Below are positions 9,158 through 16,209 of a DNA stretch of 64,000 nt, piece after piece. The notes under the pieces were generated by a model. It saw only the letters and a list, made by a program, of their open reading frames with translations, was not told the origin of the DNA and made no database searches. The position numbers and the translations under genes are program-made. The DNA lies in assembly GCF_021530565.1 (NCBI RefSeq), contig NZ_JAKGBI010000020.1, positions 58,963 to 122,962 of the forward strand, given 5' to 3'. The stretch's first letter is position 1; each line of letters opens with the position of its first letter. This DNA is from Pseudoalteromonas sp. SMS1. Its GTDB lineage: Bacteria; Pseudomonadota; Gammaproteobacteria; Enterobacterales; Alteromonadaceae.

Positions 9158-9234
9158 GGCCCTATAGCTCAGTTGGTTAGAGCACCCGACTCATAATCGG
9201 TAGGTCCCTGGTTCGAGTCCAGGTGGGGCCACCA
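9158..9234 (+). tRNA. tRNA with CAT anticodon, probably tRNA-Ile2 (lysidine-modified)
   Basis: 77 nt with encoded CCA. The acceptor stem GGCCCTA pairs with TGGGGCC, the anticodon arm is CCGA-CTCATAA-TCGG and the T arm contains GGTTCGAGTCC. The CAT anticodon could mean Met or Ile2. C4:G69 and C5:G68 in the acceptor stem and the CGACTCATAATCG anticodon region resemble E. coli ileX-type tRNA rather than elongator tRNA-Met, so TilS-modified Ile(AUA) is preferred. Confidence 0.85.
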
Positions 9235-9418
9235 TTTACCTTTCTCTGTTTCAAATTAATATTATTTCTAACATCTAATGCCCCAAAATACACATCGCTA
9301 TCAGTGTAATACGCTAGCTTGCTGTACACTTTTCACATTATAAAGGCTCTACCAAGCTTTAATCATACTCAATGTAGAACCTTGCTATTCGTCCCTTAAG
9401 AAGAAGCCATCAGGCCAC

Positions 9419-9586
9419 TTATGGGTTGAACCTCGAGGCGTTATCTGGCCCGCCTTCGGTGGGATCTTTTCCCTTGTGCGTGCCTGAACCGCCACGGATC
9501 TCACGCAACGCGTCGCCGATTAATCTTTTGACTTGTTTTGACTCGTGAATCATTGGTTTCTTTGATAGTGTGGGTAAAACTTTCAT
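9419..9586 (-). CDS. Small peptide with a double-glycine motif, function unknown
   Basis: 55-residue product starting at 9586 (MKVLPTLSKKPMIHE) behind a good AGGAGA site; the longer frame from 9631 has no comparable ribosome site. The first 33 residues look like a leader: basic, with a predicted helix and ending '...ALREIRGG'. The remaining 22 residues are Gly-, Asp- and Pro-rich without cysteine. This organisation resembles leader peptides cleaved after Gly-Gly by C39-type exporters or other proteases. The nearby ABC exporter shows no C39 domain, and no modification enzyme is adjacent. It lies between the tRNA and the end of the export genes of the biosynthetic cluster. It may simply be a small uncharacterised protein. 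Confidence 0.5.
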   Translation of the reverse strand: MKVLPTLSKKPMIHESKQVKRLIGDALREIRGGSGTHKGKDPTEGGPDNASRFNP

Positions 9587-9737
9587 AGTATCTCCTGTGG
9601 ATGCTTTTAAGTATCTATGTCCTTCACTCAATATTTATATTACTCAAAAGCAAACACAAGGCTAGGGCGCCATGACACGATGTTTATTTTTCGCAACGGT
9701 GCGTATTTCAAGGCCTAGAATAAATAGGTCAAGATAA

Positions 9738-9762
9738 AGCGCCTAGCAAGGACGAAGGCGCT
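9738..9762 (-). terminator. Hairpin after the SPFH gene, probable terminator
   Basis: Perfect 7-bp arms AGCGCCT (9738-9744) and AGGCGCT (9756-9762), 8 bp past the stop of the SPFH gene. On the minus strand it is followed by TTTATCTT, a weak U tract. Confidence 0.5.
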
Positions 9763-9769
9763 CTAGGTT

Positions 9770-10954
9770 CTACTTCAAATACTCCATTGGTTCACCAGTT
9801 TGCAATGATGGATCCGTGAGGGTTTTATCTGGCTGTCGAAGATCTGGTTTTATTTTATGGCCATACTTATCAACACTGTTTAAGTAGTCCTCTTTTCCAT
9901 CCAATTCCGATTTAAGCTCACCAGGCTTATGCGTCTCTTTAAAGTGCGCATTGTCAGGAGTTAAACTGCTTTCGGTATTCAGTATCAATGGCAAGCCATC
10001 TTTACCACTGCCAATGACCACAACTTTGGCATTGTTTGACTTTGCAAGCTCAATCGTGGCTTCAATGCCTCGCCATTTCAAATACGCCTCAGAGATCCCA
10101 TCGCTGACTTTCTCTTGGAACAACGCAATCCCTTTGGCTTCCTCCTCTTTACGTAGCGCTTCTTTTTTCGCAACTTCGACACGCATTTTGTATTCTTCTA
10201 AGATGTAGTTTTGATTCACCTTAGAAATAATTGCACTGTGTACTTTGTCCGGTAAATCGACCCGTTTAATCAAGACATCATCGAGGTTCACTAAATGGTG
10301 TCCAGCCATTCCCTGTGCTTCTTGACGCAACATCGACTTTTCTTTGAGCTCCAATTCATTGAGCACCTGGCCAAGCAGCTCCTCTTGAACTTCCTTACGT
10401 TGGTTACCATATACCTGTTCAGCATCATACTGAGAAACGATCATGCGCACACCCGAGCTCACCTCAGGTAGAATGATTTCATCCACATAATTGGGGCCTA
10501 CCAGTTTATGTAAATAGGGAATGTAAGCTACTTCAGGGCGATAACGCACCGTAATATCGAGCGTTATCCGCAACCCCTCTTTGGTTATAGCGTATACATT
10601 CGTATGCGCAGTTTGATAACGACTAGAGTATATCGTAAGCGTATCCCATGGAAATACCAATACGGTCCCCTCTTGCAGCGGTTCTTTTAGATAAGTACCG
10701 CCTGAAAAACGCTTCCAAAGTACCCCAACTTCCCCTGAGTCAACCTTAATAAATATCACTGGGATCAACGCGATTACGATAAAAATACTGATCAGTAAGG
10801 TTAATCCGGCGCGAAAGCGCCAAGATAAAATACGCCGTCGAAGCTTAGGTTGATAACGCTTAAGTAAACGCATTAATAAGTTAGAAAGAATGATCGCCAA
10901 TATGGCGCTAATAATAATTGTCAGTGTAATATCAGAAGGGAGTATGACGTTCAT
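9770..10954 (-). CDS. SPFH/prohibitin-family membrane protein
   Basis: 394 residues with two N-terminal membrane helices (about 8-30 and 48-70), then an SPFH/Band-7 domain starting at 'VDSGEVGVLWKRFSGGTYL' and running through 'TVRYRPEVAYIPYLHKLVGPNYVDEIILPEV'. An Ala/Glu/Lys-rich coiled segment follows (about 255-300, 'RVEVAKKEALRKEEEAKG') and then a polar tail. SPFH proteins form membrane-associated ring scaffolds that control proteases or membrane domains. Its start codon overlaps the stop of the ABC exporter (ATGA), so the two are translationally coupled. A role in protecting the membrane from, or scaffolding export of, the lipopeptide is inferred from this position only. Confidence 0.85.
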   Translation of the reverse strand: MNVILPSDITLTIIISAILAIILSNLLMRLLKRYQPKLRRRILSWRFRAGLTLLISIFIVIALIPVIFIKVDSGEVGVLWKRFSGGTYLKEPLQEGTVLVFPWDTLTIYSSRYQTAHTNVYAITKEGLRITLDITVRYRPEVAYIPYLHKLVGPNYVDEIILPEVSSGVRMIVSQYDAEQVYGNQRKEVQEELLGQVLNELELKEKSMLRQEAQGMAGHHLVNLDDVLIKRVDLPDKVHSAIISKVNQNYILEEYKMRVEVAKKEALRKEEEAKGIALFQEKVSDGISEAYLKWRGIEATIELAKSNNAKVVVIGSGKDGLPLILNTESSLTPDNAHFKETHKPGELKSELDGKEDYLNSVDKYGHKIKPDLRQPDKTLTDPSLQTGEPMEYLK

Positions 10955-12612
10955 GATGTTACTCCTTTACTCTCAACTTCATGGTGTTCCATTAACTGTC
11001 CTTCGACCATTTTTAAATGCACGTCTGCAAGGTGAAAATAAGCATCATCATGCGTGATAGCAATCACCGTATTGCCTCGCTCTTTCAGCTTTGGCAGCAC
11101 TTGTTCATAGAATTTGCGTCTAAAAATTGGGTCTTGATCCGCAGCCCACTCATCAAAAATATAGATAGGCCGATTTTCTAAAATGGTACTCAACAGGGCC
11201 AAACGCTTACGCTGGCCTGTAGAAAGATCGGTACTGCTGAACTCTCCATCTTTGATGCTTACTTTGGTGTTCATTTCTAAAAACGCGAGCCAATCCTCAA
11301 TCTCATTTTGGCTATTATGATGGATGCCATAGAGCTGCTTAAATAAATGAAAATCGGCAAACACGGCGGTAAATAGACTACGATAGGCATCTCGTAAACT
11401 CTCTGTGATAGGCTGTCCATCCAATACAATTTGCCCAGCTTGTAATTCGTACAAGCCTGTTAACATACGAATGAACGTGGTTTTACCGCTACCATTGCCA
11501 CCCGTAATGAAGGTGACTTGTCCCCGCTTAATACTCAGATCCACTGGGCCAACAAAAAAGGGCCTGTCGCCTCCTTTATGCCCGTGCTGATAGTACGCCC
11601 CCTCTAGACATAGCGTCTCAAAACCGTGCACATGAGAAACATGCTCATGCGCTTGGCTTTGTGATTGCATCGACTCCCGCCTAAGGTCATCCTCTAGCGC
11701 TAACACATTTTGCGCGGCCTCCGTCGCAGTGGTGTAAATAGGAATGCCACCAACAATACTGGTAATGGGCCCAATCAAAAATAGGGAAGCGGTGGTCACT
11801 TTGATAACCACATCGGTATAAACATGAGACAAACTTGGTACGATGAACACCATCGCACCAGTCGCAGCAAAGAAGGTGATTTGCGACAGCACAAAGTCGG
11901 TGGCAAATAAGGTTTGGGTAGTGGTTTTCGCACGTTTTGCGCGTGCCGAATCCATCACAAACTCATGCTCTAAATCATCCGCTCTCGGGACACTTAATTT
12001 AACTTCTTTGAAGCCATCGAGTAAGTCGGAGAGGCGCTGAATAAGCTTGTTTTCACTCTCGAAAGAGAGTTGCATATTGCGTTGAATTTCATTGGCACGC
12101 AAGCGATGAATGCTGGCCCCCAATAAGATAAGTATGGAGATCACCAAAAAGGCCACAAACGAATGCCATGCAATATAGAGTGAGGTAAAAAAAACTAAGC
12201 TAATTGATTGACCGATAATAACAAATAGCTGTGCTGACTGAGAGATGGTCTGCAGTTCTTTACTCAGTGTATTGAAGATGCGCTCCTTACCTATTTTTTC
12301 CAAGGTTGACAGTTCAGTGTGGCGCACACTTTCAAAAATTTGTACACGCAGCCTATCAATGGCTTTTTCAACCATTTTAGCGGCTTTGGTCATCAGCCGC
12401 TGTTGCGTCAAGCCATAAATCGAGATGGTTAAAATAAACAGCACCAAATAATAAAGAATGTGATTTTCTTTATGAATGTCTGAAATGTTCTCCGACACAT
12501 TGTTAATCAAAGCAAGTACTAACGCATTTGCTAAGCCTGAAATACAGCCTAGCGCCACGAAAGTCCTTTTCTTTATTTTTATATTCCGACTGATCAGATC
12601 GTATAATACCAT
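10951..12612 (-). CDS. Cyclic-peptide-type ABC exporter (SyrD/PvdE/YojI-like), fused membrane and ATPase domains
   Basis: 553 residues: about six membrane helices within residues 1-290, then a nucleotide-binding domain with Walker A 'GGNGSGKTTF', signature 'LSTGQRKRLALL' and Walker B 'IYIFDEWAADQDP'. The D-Q in place of the usual catalytic 'DE' pair follows the pattern of the SyrD/PvdE branch, where 'DEWAADQDP' is characteristic. Such exporters move nonribosomal peptides such as syringomycin or the pyoverdine precursor across the inner membrane. Position downstream of the synthetases and coupling to the SPFH gene make it the probable exporter of the lipopeptide. No C39 peptidase domain is present. 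Confidence 0.9.
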   Translation of the reverse strand: MVLYDLISRNIKIKKRTFVALGCISGLANALVLALINNVSENISDIHKENHILYYLVLFILTISIYGLTQQRLMTKAAKMVEKAIDRLRVQIFESVRHTELSTLEKIGKERIFNTLSKELQTISQSAQLFVIIGQSISLVFFTSLYIAWHSFVAFLVISILILLGASIHRLRANEIQRNMQLSFESENKLIQRLSDLLDGFKEVKLSVPRADDLEHEFVMDSARAKRAKTTTQTLFATDFVLSQITFFAATGAMVFIVPSLSHVYTDVVIKVTTASLFLIGPITSIVGGIPIYTTATEAAQNVLALEDDLRRESMQSQSQAHEHVSHVHGFETLCLEGAYYQHGHKGGDRPFFVGPVDLSIKRGQVTFITGGNGSGKTTFIRMLTGLYELQAGQIVLDGQPITESLRDAYRSLFTAVFADFHLFKQLYGIHHNSQNEIEDWLAFLEMNTKVSIKDGEFSSTDLSTGQRKRLALLSTILENRPIYIFDEWAADQDPIFRRKFYEQVLPKLKERGNTVIAITHDDAYFHLADVHLKMVEGQLMEHHEVESKGVTS

Positions 12613-12692
12613 TGTAGTTTTCTTATCATTGTTGTTATGGGCAACGTTGCTTGCAGCAACCCTGCACGTTTAGCGCATCTATTTTTAGCTAA

Positions 12693-12869
12693 TTAATCGT
12701 CCTCATTTTCCTGTTGAGGTTGGCGCATTTGCGCAAGTAATAATATTAATAGGCTAACAATCGGTGTAAAAAACAAGCCGATAAGAAAAAACCCTACAGG
12801 TCCTGCAAATGTATTGCGCCCCCAATACCCAGACAATATACATAGCACCAAATACAACGCGATAATCAT
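12693..12869 (-). CDS. Small membrane protein of 58 residues
   Basis: A short frame with AGGAGC six bases before the ATG at 12869. The product begins MIIALYLVLCILSGYWGRN, has a second hydrophobic stretch ('FFLIGLFFTPIVSLLILLL'), and ends in an acidic tail (QQENEDD). Two membrane helices joined by a short loop with a Gly-Arg-Asn are a common pattern in small bacterial inner-membrane proteins. It lies between the exporter and the DUF697 gene, on the same strand. No function is recognised. Confidence 0.65.
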   Translation of the reverse strand: MIIALYLVLCILSGYWGRNTFAGPVGFFLIGLFFTPIVSLLILLLAQMRQPQQENEDD

Positions 12870-12899
12870 AATATGCTCCTAACATGTTCTGTTGTTGCG

Positions 12900-12938
12900 T
12901 AGATAAACCAACAGGAAACCAACCCGTTGGTTTATCTA
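12900..12938. repeat. 13-bp perfect inverted repeat after the DUF697 gene
   Basis: Arms TAGATAAACCAAC (12900-12912) and GTTGGTTTATCTA (12926-12938) flank a 13-bp spacer. The repeat sits 14 bp after the stop of the DUF697 gene and 31 bp upstream of the 58-residue membrane protein. A terminator without a U tract or an operator for the small gene are both possible. Confidence 0.7.
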
Positions 12939-12951
12939 GGGTTAGCCACTA

Positions 12952-13536
12952 CTATGGTGCAGTGGCTCCACTCGGCTGTGCGCTAGCATCACCTTTGTCT
13001 TTACGATATTTAGCAGCAATGTCCGCAATATCTCCCTTAATACTCGCAAGATTAAGGTCGATTAGCGTGCCACCATTCTCAAAATGACGTATAAAGGTGC
13101 TACCTACCGCATGAGTAGATGCAGCAGAAACCACAGGCATAAATGCGATCGCACTTAAAGTTCCAATCACCGGTACCGCTTTTAAGAAGCTGCTTAAGCC
13201 AGCTCCACCAAGCGTTTGCGGGAATGATCCCCCGATCACAGCACTGACCGTGCCACGCAGTTTATTGTCGCTATATGATTGGCCATATACCTTGGCAATT
13301 TCACCAATCATTTTCATTTGAATACCCGTTAGAGCCACTAAATCAACGGCTGGAATGGGGATTAACCCAGAGCCAAATGACCACTTAGAGTATTTATCAA
13401 CAATGATCTGCGCCACGGCTGCTCGGTCTTCTGCCTGTACTGCAGTGCTTGCCTGCTCTGTCGCAGATGCGCTCGCAGAAGCAGATGCAGTTGCGTCACT
13501 TGCCTTGTCGTCCTTTGCTGTTTTTGTCGCTGTCAT
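12952..13536 (-). CDS. DUF697-like membrane-associated protein
   Basis: 194 residues. The N-terminus (about 1-35) is a low-complexity Ala/Ser stretch ('ASASASASATEQAS'). The middle resembles the DUF697 family: 'FGSGLIPIPAVDLVALTGIQMKMIGEIAKVYG' followed by Gly-rich amphipathic segments 'AVIGGSFPQTLGGAGLSSFL' and 'AVPVIGTLSAIAFMPVVSAAS'. DUF697 domains are often fused to or encoded with dynamin-like or Era-like GTPases, none of which is adjacent. The gene is separated by 200 bp or more from the biosynthetic genes on its upstream side, so it may not belong to the cluster. Confidence 0.7.
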   Translation of the reverse strand: MTATKTAKDDKASDATASASASASATEQASTAVQAEDRAAVAQIIVDKYSKWSFGSGLIPIPAVDLVALTGIQMKMIGEIAKVYGQSYSDNKLRGTVSAVIGGSFPQTLGGAGLSSFLKAVPVIGTLSAIAFMPVVSAASTHAVGSTFIRHFENGGTLIDLNLASIKGDIADIAAKYRKDKGDASAQPSGATAP

Positions 13537-13742
13537 AATTCATCCTCTATGATGTAGATTTAAACAGTTGTTGAACCCACCAAACCAGTACAATACATAT
13601 ACTACTTCCATTGCGACTGGCTTGCCCTTATCACTGCAATTTCAAAAGAAAAAGCAGGAATTCGTGTTAAACATAGGCCGACAAAAGCATATAACTTCTC
13701 TGATGCCCTACCGCAGGCAGCCTGATTAATATTGCGCTTTAC

Positions 13743-15113
13743 TTAATTGATTGCCCCATCCAACACTTCCTGACATTGCTCAGTTCGATGGCGGTCGTTA
13801 TAAAAAATAATGTTACGGATCTCTTCCGCGATACAATCTGATTCATAGCCTGTTTTGTGATAATTGCTAAACGCCATAACGGTTTGATCACGCTCCAGCA
13901 AACGCGAGAAGCTCGTCACCCAAGAGTAAGGGTAACTGCCTGAGTACTGGAGAAACTTTTCATACTTATTTAGATTCGTGCTGGTCGGATCATCAGGGCA
14001 ATCGGCCACTTTGCCATACTGGTTCGGATCGATGTAAGTAACGAACCAGCCATATCCAAAGTATTCACACTCATCATCACTTTGGGTGTTTTGATACGGT
14101 GAAAATGCCATTTCTTTCTGTTCAGCATTTAAAATTGTGTCGCCATATAAGCCTTGGTCCCACTTATGCATATCTTTGACAGTGGAGTACATATCCCCCG
14201 CGGAGTAGAGGACCAGAGGGTTACTATAAGGATTTTTAAAGATATGTTCATATGGTGCTGGGCCGCCTGTTTCAGGCGGGCGACCTGTTGTCAGTGGTAA
14301 ATATTGGTTTTCATCAAATACATACCCTGTCGTCATATTTTCATAGATACCAATGGCGTTAAATGCACCACTGTCAGTCATACTGAGCGGATCTAAAATT
14401 TGTTCTTTTACAATATTTCTAAAGTAGAAGCTGGGGTCGATCTCGCCTTGTTTACCCGCGGCGATCTGCTCAATAATATTGCCTATGAGATAGTAGTTAC
14501 AGTTACTGTAGGTAAATTTAGAACCCGGTGTAAAACTTGGTTTATTGTCTTGTTCGGTGCAAGTACAAAAACGGTTGCCAAACCCCTCAGGTCCGTTCAA
14601 ATTTAATGTATCGTCATATAAATAAGGTCTCCATCCCCAGTTTAAGTAAACTTCAGGGTTGTCGCTATAATTGTCGATACCGGATGACATGCTCAACAAA
14701 TTATGCAGCGATACATCTGCGCACTGGTTTTTAGGGTACCAAGGTAAGTAATCACCGATAGTCTCTGTTTTTAGGTCCTTGCCAGCGAGCATTCTCAATA
14801 ATATTGCTGCCGCAAATTCTTTGGTATTTGAGCCGATCCGATATTTAGAATCAGACGTGTTCGGCACATTATATTGAATGTTTTGTGGTCCACAGTTGGC
14901 CTCATACACCACACTGTCACCTGAGGTCACATAGACACTGCCAAAAAACACCATCTTGTCACAGTAATCATTGACGGTGACTTTAAACTTCTCCACCTGT
15001 TCTGCCGTGATCGTGTTGTCTTTTGCTACGCCATTTTTAAAACACGCTGTCAAAAGCAAGCTTAAACAACACAGGCCTATGACTCTCAGTTGTTGTTGAT
15101 AAAGCCAGTTCAT
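13743..15113 (-). CDS. Lipoprotein serine hydrolase of the class C beta-lactamase/S12 peptidase family
   Basis: 456 residues. The N-terminus is a signal peptide ending in the lipobox 'LLTAC', so the enzyme should be lipid-anchored outside the cytoplasm. Catalytic signatures are S-x-x-K in 'IGSNTKEF', Y-x-N in 'TYSNCNY' and, near the C-terminus, 'YSGSYPYSW' in the KTG-loop position. Many cysteines (at least ten) suggest periplasmic disulfides. The family includes beta-lactamases, DD-peptidases, esterases and the prodrug-cleaving peptidases of some NRPS pathways (ClbP, ZmaM), but the C-terminal membrane helices of ClbP are missing. Its place directly after the synthetase and hydroxylase genes suggests product maturation, hydrolysis or immunity; this is inference. 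An AAGGAAAT site precedes the ATG. Confidence 0.85.
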   Translation of the reverse strand: MNWLYQQQLRVIGLCCLSLLLTACFKNGVAKDNTITAEQVEKFKVTVNDYCDKMVFFGSVYVTSGDSVVYEANCGPQNIQYNVPNTSDSKYRIGSNTKEFAAAILLRMLAGKDLKTETIGDYLPWYPKNQCADVSLHNLLSMSSGIDNYSDNPEVYLNWGWRPYLYDDTLNLNGPEGFGNRFCTCTEQDNKPSFTPGSKFTYSNCNYYLIGNIIEQIAAGKQGEIDPSFYFRNIVKEQILDPLSMTDSGAFNAIGIYENMTTGYVFDENQYLPLTTGRPPETGGPAPYEHIFKNPYSNPLVLYSAGDMYSTVKDMHKWDQGLYGDTILNAEQKEMAFSPYQNTQSDDECEYFGYGWFVTYIDPNQYGKVADCPDDPTSTNLNKYEKFLQYSGSYPYSWVTSFSRLLERDQTVMAFSNYHKTGYESDCIAEEIRNIIFYNDRHRTEQCQEVLDGAIN

Positions 15114-15191
15114 TTTTGATTTCCTTAGAGTTGTTAAGTTAATTTGCCAACTTCTTCACTACTAACAAAACTCGTCTAGTTTTTACAATGG

Positions 15192-16157
15192 CTAATATGC
15201 TGCTTTTGCCATTCCCACCAAGACCTTACGAGTCCCGGTATACGCTTCTCTACCATGGGTATACAACATATTGTCCAACAACATGATGTCATTTCGCTGC
15301 CATTGATAAGAAAATGTAAGTGACTGATAGACCTCGTTGATGGTCGCAATTTCGTCACTACTGATCTCACTGCCATCACCAAAATAAGCATTGCGGGGGA
15401 GCCTATCTAGCCCGATGCTTTCGCGCATAGATTCTGGCAATTGGTTATCAATGCTAGAACAATGGAATAAATGCGCTTGATTAAACCACACCTTTTCTTT
15501 GGTGTGAGGATGAGTGGCTACTGCTGGGCGGATTTGCTTGGTTTGTAAGTGTTCTTCTGACTTCCATTCAAAAATAATGTCATTTTTCCAACAGTAGGCT
15601 TCTACCTCTTCCTTATTCTGGGTTTGAAACACCTCTTGCCAGGGTAAATCAATGTCACCGTAATTTCTGACATACATTACACCAAGCGTTTCAAATTTAT
15701 CCCGCAGAGCATGTGGCAGTCGCTTATAGACCTCACGACTGTCAGCCAATGGGGTATTCCCTCCAGTTTTAGCCGGTACCACACAGAAAAACCCCATCCT
15801 CATAGGCCAGCAGTTAGAATAGGCATTCTCGTTGTGCTGTAAAATTACCTGATCGGCGTGATATTCCGTCGTGGTATAGACATTATTTCTCAATGCCGTG
15901 CGTGGTGAAGAGCGATACACATACTGGCTCAATGGTTCACCGAAAATCACTTCTAAAATGGTACTGAATTGGTTAGTGCTCACAATATTCAAGCCTCGAA
16001 GCAACGCAACACCATCTTTGTCTACCCATTCATTAATCTCTCTTGTGTGGCTCTTTACCCAAGCTAATCCACTTTGCTTTTGAGCCGATAGGTCATGAAC
16101 AAACCTATCTCTTGTGGCCAAGTCGGCCTCACTATCGAGCGCTAGTAACTGATCCAT
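15192..16157 (-). CDS. SyrP-like Fe(II)/2-oxoglutarate-dependent hydroxylase (TauD/TfdA fold)
   Basis: 321 residues. The segment 'RSSPRTALRNNVYTTTEYHA' followed by 'LQHNENAYSNCWPMRMGFFC' is very close to the SyrP pattern. His and Glu in 'HNE' and the distal His in 'DNMLYTHGRE' form the iron triad (H-x-E...H), and the C-terminal Arg of 'GTRKVLVGMA' should bind 2-oxoglutarate. SyrP hydroxylates carrier-bound Asp at C-beta in syringomycin synthesis. The nearest candidate substrates here are the Asp of module 2 or the two Asn-like residues of modules 3 and 4. The gene follows the third synthetase by about 50 bp with its own AAGGATGGGA site. Confidence 0.88.
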   Translation of the reverse strand: MDQLLALDSEADLATRDRFVHDLSAQKQSGLAWVKSHTREINEWVDKDGVALLRGLNIVSTNQFSTILEVIFGEPLSQYVYRSSPRTALRNNVYTTTEYHADQVILQHNENAYSNCWPMRMGFFCVVPAKTGGNTPLADSREVYKRLPHALRDKFETLGVMYVRNYGDIDLPWQEVFQTQNKEEVEAYCWKNDIIFEWKSEEHLQTKQIRPAVATHPHTKEKVWFNQAHLFHCSSIDNQLPESMRESIGLDRLPRNAYFGDGSEISSDEIATINEVYQSLTFSYQWQRNDIMLLDNMLYTHGREAYTGTRKVLVGMAKAAY

Positions 16158-16209
16158 TCTATTCCCATCCTTAACTAGGTAAGATAAAATTAAAACATAA
16201 TGTTTACAT

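Noticed and set aside
12952..13536. DUF697 gene as part of the biosynthetic pathway
   Set aside because: Same strand only; family has no known link to NRPS, and larger gaps separate it from the neighbours.
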